Positions 57,556 through 64,000 of a stretch of DNA of 64,000 nt are shown piece by piece; the stretch's first letter is position 1, and every line of letters starts with the position of its first letter. A program made the position numbers and the translations under genes. The DNA comes from Rhodovarius lipocyclicus (lineage in GTDB: Bacteria > Pseudomonadota > Alphaproteobacteria > Acetobacterales > Acetobacteraceae), in NCBI RefSeq assembly GCF_009900765.1, contig NZ_JAAABL010000002.1:310001-374000 (forward strand). The letters run 5' to 3'. The notes beneath the pieces are model-generated. The model worked only from the letters and a program-made list of their open reading frames with translations. It did no database searches and had not been told where the DNA came from.

Positions 57556-58215
57556 TCAGACAACCCAACCGAGCGCCTTGATGGCCACCACCGCCAGCGT
57601 GCCGAGCACCGCCGTGGCAAACAGATTGCCCAGCAGGCACAACAGAATGCCCCAACCGGTCACCCGGCTGTCGTTTTCCACCACGCCCAGCGCCATGACG
57701 ATATTGCCGAAGGCGGGCGGACCATTGGTGCCGGGCCCGGGGAGGATCAGCATGATGGCGGTATAGACGGTCAGCCAACCCACGAACTTGTCGGCCGTGT
57801 TGCCGGTGAAAGGGCCTGGGCGGGGCTTCACGTAATTCTCGATCCGCTTGATCCATTTGGACCCGCCATCGGACAGTCGCAGCAGGTCCGTGCGCTTGAT
57901 GGATTGCCGGGCGATGAAGCGGGGCAGCTTCGGCACCCGCCGGCCCAGACCCATCTGCAGGCCCAGGATCAGCATGGGCAGTCCGAACACGCTGGCCATG
58001 CCCGGCAGCAGCGATGGCAGGCACAGCAACAGGATCAGCAGGCCGAAAGCGCGGTCGCCGAAAGCCTCGGCCATGTCACCCAGGGTGATGCGGTCCGCGG
58101 GGAAACGGGCCGCCACCTCCCGCACGATACGCGAGATCGGGGCTGTCTCATGTTCAGAAGCATGAGCAGTGTCAGGCCCATCAGGCGCGCCGTGGGGCGT
58201 TGTCATACCGTCCAT
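57556..58215 (-). CDS. exoD: ExoD-family exopolysaccharide synthesis protein
   Basis: A 219-aa membrane protein of the ExoD family. The first about 30 residues are polar, then A-F-G-D-R-A-F-G-L-L-I-L-L-L-C-L-P-S-L-L-P starts the first hydrophobic hairpin, with a second hydrophobic block after about 145 and a third at the C-terminus. ExoD mutants of Sinorhizobium have altered exopolysaccharide and alkali tolerance; the mechanism is unknown. Start ATG 58215, with ATG 58206 an alternative. On the same strand as the polysaccharide genes downstream (74-bp gap). Confidence 0.85.
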   Translation of the reverse strand: MDGMTTPHGAPDGPDTAHASEHETAPISRIVREVAARFPADRITLGDMAEAFGDRAFGLLILLLCLPSLLPGMASVFGLPMLILGLQMGLGRRVPKLPRFIARQSIKRTDLLRLSDGGSKWIKRIENYVKPRPGPFTGNTADKFVGWLTVYTAIMLILPGPGTNGPPAFGNIVMALGVVENDSRVTGWGILLCLLGNLFATAVLGTLAVVAIKALGWVV

Positions 58216-58328
58216 ACCAGGCTGATTGCCCCTTTTCTCAAGCGACCGTGAAACTCTCCATCACTGAGATGAACGATCCCCCCCGCCACGTCCAGCGGCA
58301 ATTATGTGGCGCCGCCTGCCGCGCCGCG

Positions 58329-58353
58329 GGGATTGCTCCAGGATGGCAATCCC
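58329..58353 (+). promoter_or_regulatory. Leader hairpin upstream of fhs
   Basis: GGGATTGC (58329-58336) pairs with GCAATCCC (58346-58353), 33 bp before the fhs start and before its GGAGG (58371-58375). The 171-bp region between exoD and fhs carries the promoters of both. The hairpin could influence translation, but it matches no riboswitch I know. Confidence 0.3.
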
Positions 58354-58386
58354 GGCACATGAGATGTCACGGAGGATTCGCCCCGC

Positions 58387-60060
58387 ATGTCGATCGATCT
58401 CGAGATTGCCCGCAAGGCCACCTTGCAGCCCATCGCCGCCATTGCCGCCCGTGCCGGGATCGAGGCCGAGGCGCTGGAACCCCACGGGAAGTACAAGGCC
58501 AAGCTGGGGCTGGACTTCGTCGCCCGCGCCCGTGAGGAGCGCCCGCGCGGCAAGCTGGTGCTGGTGACCGGCATCAACCCCACCCCCGCCGGGGAAGGCA
58601 AGACCACCACCACGGTGGGCCTGTCCGACGCGCTGAACATGATGGGCACCAAGACCATGGTGTGCCTGCGCGAACCCTCCCTGGGCCCCTGTTTCGGGGT
58701 GAAGGGCGGCGCCACCGGCGGCGGCCACGCCCAGGTCGTGCCGATGGAGGACATCAACCTCCATTTCACCGGCGACTTCCACGCCATCACCAGCGCGCAC
58801 AACCTGCTGGCCGCGATGCTGGATAACCATATCTATTGGGGCAACGCGCTGGGCATCGATAGCCGCCGCATCACTTGGCGCCGGGTGATGGACATGAACG
58901 ACCGCGCGCTGCGCGGCCTCGTCTCCTCCCTGGGCGGGGTGAAGAACGGCTTCCCGCGGGAGGACGGCTTCGACATCACCGTGGCGTCCGAGGTGATGGC
59001 CATCCTGTGCCTGGCCGAGGATATCCTGGACCTGGAGGCCCGGCTGGGCCGCATCATCGTGGGCTATCGCCGTGACGGGGCCGCCGTGACGGCGAAGGAC
59101 CTGAAGGCGGATGGCGCCATGGCGGTGCTGCTGCGCGACGCGCTCTCACCCAACCTGGTGCAGACGCTGGAGGGCAATCCGGCCCTGGTGCATGGCGGGC
59201 CCTTCGCCAACATCGCCCATGGCTGCAACAGCGTGATGGCGACCAAGCTGGGCCTGGCGCTGTCCGATGTGGTGGTGACGGAGGCGGGCTTCGGCGCTGA
59301 TCTGGGCGCCGAGAAGTTCCTGGACATCAAGTGCCGGCTGGCCGGCCTTTCGCCCGATGCCGTGGTGATCGTGGCCACCATCCGCGCGCTGAAGATGCAT
59401 GGCGGGGTGAAGAAATCCGATCTGGGCGGCGAGGATGTCGCCGCCGTGCTGCGCGGCATGAGCAACCTGGCGCGCCATCTGGAGAACATCCGCAAATTCG
59501 GCATCCGCCCGGTGGTGGCGCTGAACCATTTCACGTCCGACACCGATGCCGAGGTGCAGGCGGTGAAGGATGCGACCGCGGCCATGGGGACGGAGGCGGT
59601 GCTGTGCCGCCACTGGGCCGATGGCGGCCGGGGGGCGATGGACCTGGCCAAGCTGGTGCAGCAGCGGCTGGCGGCGGCGGATGCGGCGTTCACGCCGCTC
59701 TATGAGGATGACATGCCCCTGGCCGATAAGCTGCGCACCGTGGCGCGCGAGATCTACCGCGCCGACGATATCGCCCTGGGCGGTGGCGTGGCCGAGAAAC
59801 TGGCCCGCTATGAGGCGCAGGGCTTCGGCCATCTGCCGGTCTGCATCGCCAAGACGCAGTACAGCTTCAGCGCCGATCCCAGCCTGCTGGGCGCGCCCAC
59901 CGGGCACACCCTGCCGGTGCGCGACGTGCGGCTGGCGGCGGGGGCGGGTTTCGTGGTGGCCATCGCCGGCGATGTGATGACCATGCCGGGCCTGCCGCGC
60001 GTGCCGGCGGCCGAACATATCCGGCTGGATGAGGCCGGGATGATCGAGGGGCTGTTCTAA
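58387..60060 (+). CDS. fhs: Formate--tetrahydrofolate ligase
   Basis: Makes 10-formyl-tetrahydrofolate from formate, ATP and THF. The 557-aa protein has the nucleotide loop [12 protein letters not shown] at 65-76, [15 protein letters not shown], and [22 protein letters not shown] and A-V-L-N-H-F-like [11 protein letters not shown] also match. GGAGG precedes ATG 58387. In aerobic alphaproteobacteria Fhs feeds one-carbon units from formate oxidation or demethylation. It could supply the formyl donor for the nearby formyltransferase, though they are not in one operon. Confidence 0.96.
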   Translation: MSIDLEIARKATLQPIAAIAARAGIEAEALEPHGKYKAKLGLDFVARAREERPRGKLVLVTGINPTPAGEGKTTTTVGLSDALNMMGTKTMVCLREPSLGPCFGVKGGATGGGHAQVVPMEDINLHFTGDFHAITSAHNLLAAMLDNHIYWGNALGIDSRRITWRRVMDMNDRALRGLVSSLGGVKNGFPREDGFDITVASEVMAILCLAEDILDLEARLGRIIVGYRRDGAAVTAKDLKADGAMAVLLRDALSPNLVQTLEGNPALVHGGPFANIAHGCNSVMATKLGLALSDVVVTEAGFGADLGAEKFLDIKCRLAGLSPDAVVIVATIRALKMHGGVKKSDLGGEDVAAVLRGMSNLARHLENIRKFGIRPVVALNHFTSDTDAEVQAVKDATAAMGTEAVLCRHWADGGRGAMDLAKLVQQRLAAADAAFTPLYEDDMPLADKLRTVAREIYRADDIALGGGVAEKLARYEAQGFGHLPVCIAKTQYSFSADPSLLGAPTGHTLPVRDVRLAAGAGFVVAIAGDVMTMPGLPRVPAAEHIRLDEAGMIEGLF

Positions 60061-60728
60061 AGCCCGCCCAGCCAGCGCCGCTTGCCGCCTTTGACATGTT
60101 CTTCGCCCAGGCGGCGGGCGGTCTCGGGATCGCGGGCGCGGATGGCCTCGACCATCGCACGGTGCTCCGCGTTGCTGTCGCGCATATTGCCGGGCGAGGC
60201 CAGGGTGCGGCGGCGCGTCAGCAGGCTTTCCTTGACCAGCGACCGGTAGAGCGCCGCCGTGCGGGCATGCCCGGCCAAGTCTAGCATGGCCTCGTGGAAA
60301 TCCAGGTTCTGCCGGTAGTAGCCGTTGGCATCGCCGGCCTGAATGGCGGCGTCCATGGCATCCACCCGGGCTTGCAAGGCGGCGATACCGTCCTCTGTCG
60401 CGCGTTCGGCCAGCAGGGCACAGCAGAAGCCCTGCAGCAGGGCCCGGGCGTCATACAGTTCCGCTTCCTCCCGGGCCTCCAGCCGCCGTACCGCCATGCC
60501 GCGATGCGCGCCGCCGGAGACCACCAGCCCCTCGCGCTCCAGTGCGCGCAGCGCCTCTCGCAGCGGCCCGCGTGAGGTGCCGAGGCGGTCGGCCAGGGCT
60601 TGCTCATGCAGGCGCTCGCCCGGCGGCAGGGTGCCATCCAGGATCATCGCCTCCAGCCGCGTGGTCAGTTGCGGCGCCAGGGCGCGGGCCAGCCTGTCGG
60701 GTGCGTGCTCCACCGGGCCAGGAAGCAT
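60057..60728 (-). CDS. GntR-family (FCD) transcriptional regulator
   Basis: A 223-aa GntR/FadR-type regulator. The winged helix reads [20 protein letters not shown] and [14 protein letters not shown]. The all-helical FCD effector domain (about 80-215) has the metal-binding His and acidic residues around D-F-H-E-A-M-L and N-A-E-H-R-A-M. The start is ATG 60728. A start at 60773 would place the operator-like dyad inside the gene, so it is disfavoured. Divergent from the CoA-transferase operon, with which it shares the dyad at 60744-60760. Its stop overlaps the fhs stop. Confidence 0.88.
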   Translation of the reverse strand: MLPGPVEHAPDRLARALAPQLTTRLEAMILDGTLPPGERLHEQALADRLGTSRGPLREALRALEREGLVVSGGAHRGMAVRRLEAREEAELYDARALLQGFCCALLAERATEDGIAALQARVDAMDAAIQAGDANGYYRQNLDFHEAMLDLAGHARTAALYRSLVKESLLTRRRTLASPGNMRDSNAEHRAMVEAIRARDPETARRLGEEHVKGGKRRWLGGL

Positions 60729-60743
60729 GGGGCGGGCGTTTCG

Positions 60744-60764
60744 GTCAACAGATTGTTGACAACA
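60744..60764. promoter_or_regulatory. GntR operator: perfect 17-bp dyad GTCAACA-GAT-TGTTGAC plus overlapping dyad
   Basis: GTCAACA (60744-60750) and TGTTGAC (60754-60760) are exact inverted repeats separated by GAT. A second dyad, TGTTG-A-CAACA, spans 60754-60764. They lie 16 bp before the regulator's start and 52 bp before the divergent CoA-transferase, the standard position for autoregulation and control of the neighbour. FCD-type GntR regulators bind short dyads of this size. Confidence 0.75.
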
Positions 60765-60815
60765 TGCCGACATGGCCGCAACTTCCGCCGCCGGGAACGC
60801 CGCAAAGGAGACGCC

Positions 60816-61976
60816 ATGCTGCCGCTCGCCAATTTCAAGGTGCTGGACCTGACCCGGGTGCGCGCCGGCCCCACCTGCGTGCGGCAGTTCGCCGATTGGG
60901 GCGCCGATGTCATCAAGATCGAGATGCCGCCGGAACTGGCCGAAGGCGAAGGGCTGGGCGGCCCGCGTGAGGGCAGCGACTTCCAGAACCTGCACCGCAA
61001 CAAGCGCGGCCTGACGCTGAACCTGAAATCGCCCGAGGGCGTGGCCGTGCTGAAGAAGCTGGCCGAGACCGCCGATGTGGTGGTCGAGAATTTCCGCCCC
61101 GATGTGAAGACGCGCCTGGGCATCGACTATGCCGCGCTGTCGGCCGTGAACCCGCGCCTGGTCTATGCCTCGATCTCCGGCTTCGGGCAGGACGGGCCCT
61201 ATGCCAAGCGCCCGGGCTTCGACCAGATCGCCCAGGGCATGGGCGGGCTGATGTCCATCACCGGCGAGCCCGGTCGGGGCCCCATGCGGGTGGGCATTCC
61301 GGTGGCTGACCTCTGCGCCGGCATCTTCGCCGCCATGGGCGTGATGGTGGCGCTGCTGGAGCGCGAGCGGACCGGCAAGGGACAGTGGGTGCAGACCAGC
61401 CTGCTGCAGGCCCAGTCCTTCATGCTGGATTTCCAGGCCGCGCGCTGGCTGATGAATGGCGAGGTCCCGAAATCCGCGGGCAACGACCACCCCACCTCCA
61501 TCCCCACCGGCGTGTTCAACACCCAGGATGGCGCGATCAACATCGCCACCACCGGCGGTGCCATCTGGGGCCGCTTCGCGGAGGCGATGGGCCACCAGGA
61601 ATGGACCCAGGACCCGCGCTTCGCCACCGGCGGCGACCGCAGCAAGAACCGCCACGCGCTGAACGCCCTGATCGACGAGGCGACGCGCACCAACACCACC
61701 GCCTATTGGGTGGAAACGCTGAACGCCAAGGGCGTGCCCTGCGGCCCCATCAACAACATGCAGCAGTTGTTCGAGGATGTGCAGGTGAAACACCTGGGCA
61801 TCGTGAAGGAGCTGGATGGCATCAAGTATCTCGGCCAGCCCTTCGTGCTGTCGGCCAATGACAGCCCGGTCACCCGCCACTCGCCCAAGGTGGGCGAGCA
61901 CACGGACGAGATCCTGGCCGCCGCCGGCTACAGCGCTGACGAGATTGCTTCCCTTCGCAAGAACCAGGTGGTGTGA
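60816..61976 (+). CDS. Class III CoA-transferase (CaiB/BaiF family)
   Basis: A 386-aa CoA-transferase that moves CoA between carboxylic acids. The catalytic Asp is D165 in I-P-V-A-D-L-C-A-G, preceded by R-P-G-F-D-Q-I-A-Q-G-M-G-G. The N-terminal L-D-L-T-R-V-R-A-G-P and V-E-N-F-R-P-D-V are typical. AAAGGAG six bases before ATG 60816 is a strong ribosome-binding site. With the downstream crotonase it forms a two-gene operon facing a GntR regulator, so it probably activates an acid inducer as its CoA ester. Substrate unknown. Confidence 0.9.
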   Translation: MLPLANFKVLDLTRVRAGPTCVRQFADWGADVIKIEMPPELAEGEGLGGPREGSDFQNLHRNKRGLTLNLKSPEGVAVLKKLAETADVVVENFRPDVKTRLGIDYAALSAVNPRLVYASISGFGQDGPYAKRPGFDQIAQGMGGLMSITGEPGRGPMRVGIPVADLCAGIFAAMGVMVALLERERTGKGQWVQTSLLQAQSFMLDFQAARWLMNGEVPKSAGNDHPTSIPTGVFNTQDGAINIATTGGAIWGRFAEAMGHQEWTQDPRFATGGDRSKNRHALNALIDEATRTNTTAYWVETLNAKGVPCGPINNMQQLFEDVQVKHLGIVKELDGIKYLGQPFVLSANDSPVTRHSPKVGEHTDEILAAAGYSADEIASLRKNQVV

Positions 61977-61978
61977 GA

Positions 61979-62773
61979 ATGGACCTCGGTACCGACAAGA
62001 TGCTGGCGCGCGTGGAGAATGGCATCGCGCGCCTGACCTTCAACAACCCGGAAAAGCGCAATGCCGTCTCGATGGAGATGTGGCAGGGCGCGGAGATCGC
62101 GGTGAAGGCCTTCGCGGCCGACCCCGCCGTGCGGGTGCTGGTGCTGGATGGGGCGGGGGGCAAGGCCTTCGTCTCGGGCGCCGACATCTCGAAATTCGAG
62201 AGCGAGCGCCAGGGCGAGGAGGCGGTGGCCGCCTATCAGGCGCAGACCAAGCGCGTGTATGACGCCATCGCCAGCTTCCCCAAGCCCACCATCGCGCAGA
62301 TCGAGGGCTTCTGCATCGGCGGCGGCACCGCGCTGGCCGTCTGCTGCGACATCCGCATCTGCGAGGAAGGCAGCAACTTCGGTGTTCCTGCCGCCAAGCT
62401 CGGTCTGGGCTATCCGCTGGAGGGCATCCGCCGGTTGGTCGATCTCGTCGGCCTCTCCTTCGCGAAGGAGGTGTTCTACACCGCCCGCCGCTTCTCGGCC
62501 GCCGAGGCCGCCGGCATGGGGCTGGTGAACCGCGTGGTGCCGAAGGCGGAACTCGCGGCCTATGTGACCGAATACGCCACCATGATCGCGGGCAACGCCC
62601 CGCTGACCATCGCGGCCGTGAAGTTCATCGCCAATGAGGCGGTGAAGGACCGGGGCGCCGCCGATGAGGCGACCTGCGACACGATGGTGAAGGCATGCTT
62701 CGCCAGCGCCGATTATGTGGAAGGCCGCAAGGCGTTCCTGGAAAAGCGCGCGCCCAACTTCCAGGGGCGCTGA
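61979..62773 (+). CDS. Enoyl-CoA hydratase/isomerase (crotonase) family protein
   Basis: A 264-aa crotonase. The oxyanion hole is formed by F-V-S-G-A-D-I (about 64-70) and I-G-G-G-T-A-L (113-119). The first catalytic Glu of classical enoyl-CoA hydratase, in a P-E-x-x-x-G motif, is replaced by Ala at about residue 139 (V-P-A-A-K-L-G-L-G), while the second Glu position appears kept in A-K-E-V. It may therefore be an isomerase, hydrolase or other crotonase reaction. ATG 61979 follows AGGTGG; GTG 61973 overlapping the previous stop is possible. Co-transcribed with the CoA-transferase. Confidence 0.85.
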   Translation: MDLGTDKMLARVENGIARLTFNNPEKRNAVSMEMWQGAEIAVKAFAADPAVRVLVLDGAGGKAFVSGADISKFESERQGEEAVAAYQAQTKRVYDAIASFPKPTIAQIEGFCIGGGTALAVCCDIRICEEGSNFGVPAAKLGLGYPLEGIRRLVDLVGLSFAKEVFYTARRFSAAEAAGMGLVNRVVPKAELAAYVTEYATMIAGNAPLTIAAVKFIANEAVKDRGAADEATCDTMVKACFASADYVEGRKAFLEKRAPNFQGR

Positions 62774-62779
62774 AATGGA

Positions 62780-62800
62780 GGAGGGGGCCATGCCCCCTCC
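62780..62800. terminator. Bidirectional terminator-like hairpin before hcp
   Basis: GGAGGGGG (62780-62787) pairs perfectly with CCCCCTCC (62793-62800) around CCATG. It lies between the convergent crotonase and hcp stops and is similar in sequence to the hairpin at 15691-15715. Confidence 0.6.
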
Positions 62801-62808
62801 ATCCCGGA

Positions 62809-63288
62809 TCAGGTCAGCTTCGCCTGGCCGATGTCGTAGATCACGTGGCCGGTGGTCTTCGCGTTGAACTTGCTGTCGATGTTCAGGTATTCGCTGTCGA
62901 TCTTGCCGAAGTTCAGGCTGATGCTCTCGCTCGGGCGGTCACCGCCGGAGGAGATGCTGTAGCCGGAGATCAGCGTGTCGCTCAGAATGTACTTCTGATA
63001 GGACACATGCTTGCCGCTGGCGTCGGTCTGGGTCATCTCGATCTTGACCTCGACCGCCTTGCCGCCGATCGCTTCCTTCAGCAGCAGCGGCGAGGAGACG
63101 TCGAAGCTCTTGGTCAGCACGATTTCGCTGACGGAAGGAGCCGTCGCTTCGCGCTTGGAGCCACCGCCCACGCCCATGCTGATGCCGCGGCCCACGCCGA
63201 ACTGGAAGGAGTTGACCTCGATCCATTCCTTGTGGGTTAGCTGCGTGGTTTCGCCCTTGATGGAACCGTACTTCAAAAAGATTGCCAT
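62809..63288 (-). CDS. hcp: Type VI secretion tube protein Hcp
   Basis: A 159-aa Hcp1-family protein that forms the hexameric rings of the T6SS tube. The sequence has the typical start M-A-I-F-L-K-Y-G-S-I-K-G-E-T-T, then V-N-S-F-Q-F-G-V-G-R, E-I-V-L-T-K-S-F-D-V-S-S-P-L-L and the later I-S-L-N-F-G-K-I. GGAG nine bases before ATG 63288 sets the start. It follows clpV on the same strand after 152 bp with no other feature I can name. Secreted, no signal peptide, as expected. Confidence 0.92.
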   Translation of the reverse strand: MAIFLKYGSIKGETTQLTHKEWIEVNSFQFGVGRGISMGVGGGSKREATAPSVSEIVLTKSFDVSSPLLLKEAIGGKAVEVKIEMTQTDASGKHVSYQKYILSDTLISGYSISSGGDRPSESISLNFGKIDSEYLNIDSKFNAKTTGHVIYDIGQAKLT

Positions 63289-63440
63289 GTGTTGAACTCC
63301 GCTCGCCGCGCCTCGGTTCCGGTCAGGCCCGCGGCGGGCGACTGGCCGGTGTTGCACTGTTGACGGGTTTCCCCGCCTCTCCCCCTGGCGGGCGGCCCCT
63401 GTTCCGGTGCCGCGCAGGGTAGCCCTTGCGCCATGCCTGC

Positions 63441-64000
63441 TCAGGCGATGGCGAAATCGAAATCTCCGGCATCGGTCAGTTCGACCTTCACGCTCGTGAT
63501 GGTCTTGCCTTCGGCCAGCAGTTCCAGCACGCGGCCGGCCAGTTGCGGCAGCAGCGTGTTGTTCAGGATGTTCTCGATATTGCGCGCGCCGCTTTCCACC
63601 TCGCGGCAGCGCTCCACGATCGCCTCGGTCACGGCGGGGTCCACCGTGAAATCGGCATCGTAATTCTCCCGCAGGCGGCGGCCGATGCTGCGCAGCTTCA
63701 GCCCGATGATCTGCTTCAGGATATTGTCCGCAAGCGGGTAGTAGATGACGACATTGCAGCGGCCCAGGAAGGCCGGCTTGAACCATTTCAACAGATCGGG
63801 GCGCAAGGCCTCCCGCAACGCATCGGGCTCGGGCGCGGTTTCGGGGTCCGCGCAGAGCTTGGCGATGGTATCGGTGCCCGCGTTCGAGGTCATGATGATG
63901 ACGCTGTTCTTGAAGTCGATGTCACGACCTTCGCCATCCTTCATGTTGCCCTTGTCGAAGACCTGGTAGAACACGTCCTGCACGGCAGGGTGCGCCTTCT
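63441..64000 (-). CDS. clpV: T6SS ATPase ClpV/TssH, C-terminal part (5' end beyond window)
   Basis: Only the last roughly 186 codons lie in the window; the frame continues open past base 64000. The visible part covers the end of the second AAA+ domain (M-T-S-N-A-G-T-D-T-I sensor region, F-K-P-A-F-L-G-R-C-N-V-V) and the small C-terminal domain with G-A-R-N-I-E-N-I-L-N-N-T-L-L-P. ClpV recycles contracted sheath TssB/TssC. Asn-Thr in G-A-R-N-I-E-N distinguishes it from ClpB (G-A-R-P-L). Upstream of hcp on the same strand, so more T6SS genes are expected beyond the right edge. Confidence 0.9.
   Translation of the reverse strand, partial: KAHPAVQDVFYQVFDKGNMKDGEGRDIDFKNSVIIMTSNAGTDTIAKLCADPETAPEPDALREALRPDLLKWFKPAFLGRCNVVIYYPLADNILKQIIGLKLRSIGRRLRENYDADFTVDPAVTEAIVERCREVESGARNIENILNNTLLPQLAGRVLELLAEGKTITSVKVELTDAGDFDFAIA

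Noticed and set aside
60729-60773. Longer start for the GntR regulator at ATG 60773
   Set aside because: It would put the perfect 17-bp dyad inside the coding sequence and add a Cys/Gln-rich tail before the normal GntR N-terminus.
63289-63440. Sigma-54-like promoter (TGGC and TTGCA) upstream of hcp
   Set aside because: The match TGGCCGGTGTTGCA has the wrong GG-to-GC spacing (8 instead of 10) and points away from hcp.

Overview
This is a gene-dense, very high-GC chromosomal window with tight, often overlapping genes. The gene set suggests an alphaproteobacterium, most likely of the Acetobacteraceae (Roseomonas-like). The pointers are a ChvG-type sensor kinase, an ATP12-family chaperone, two orphan Bug/TctC receptors, a cellulose synthase with BcsA and BcsB fused in one chain as in acetic acid bacteria, and OpgH/OpgC glucan genes. 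The taxonomic call is inference. I see no rRNA, tRNA, CRISPR array, prophage or intact transposase gene, and no gene-free stretch longer than 300 bp.

Layout. 1-5980: the end of a C45 acyltransferase-like gene, a Gph-type phosphatase, then glmU, glmS, a GNAT acetyltransferase and a duplicated YCII-domain protein. 5980-6140: a 161-bp imperfectly palindromic element flanked by TA, read as an IS630/mariner-type MITE, between the stop codons of two convergent genes. 6140-13563: envelope functions on the minus strand (opgC, an SGNH-like protein, a ChvG-like kinase; opgH further on) around a TPR-methyltransferase and a TfdA/TauD dioxygenase on the plus strand. 13668-25632: a fused TRAP permease, a FkbH-like HAD protein, ialB-like/rlmN/MFS, mscL, a VOC protein, hrcA, a secreted hydrolase, two tandem small secreted paralogues and a DUF1194 protein. 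25913-35397: a cellulose operon (proline-rich ORF, bcsQ, bcsAB fusion, bcsC). 35427-38263: a Bug receptor and amidohydrolase operon divergent from a LysR regulator.

38327-46372: queuosine genes queA-tgt-queF, an Orn/Lys/Arg decarboxylase, and a histidine operon (hisB, a DUF2628 gene, hisH, a GNAT gene, hisA) in which every junction overlaps. 46619-53056: a strongly terminated porin gene, a DUF3576 lipoprotein, and a minus-strand series rluC, asmA, ATP12, acylphosphatase. 53158-58215: a second Bug receptor, then minus-strand polysaccharide genes (exoD, an alpha-oxoamine synthase, a formyltransferase, a KpsS-like protein). 58387-62773: fhs, then a GntR/FCD regulator divergent from a CoA-transferase/crotonase operon across a perfect 17-bp operator-like inverted repeat. 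62809-64000: hcp and the C-terminal end of clpV/tssH, the edge of a type VI secretion locus.

Much of the window concerns the envelope: amino-sugar supply (GlmS, GlmU), cellulose, osmoregulated periplasmic glucans, a capsule-like lipid/polysaccharide locus, a porin, AsmA and T6SS. Carboxylate uptake genes with LysR and GntR regulators, plus queuosine and histidine biosynthesis, make up most of the rest. The least expected signals are the palindromic element in the shared stop region, the proline-rich ORF leading the cellulose operon, the oxoamine synthase-formyltransferase-KpsS trio, and the opgC-SGNH-chvG gene string.
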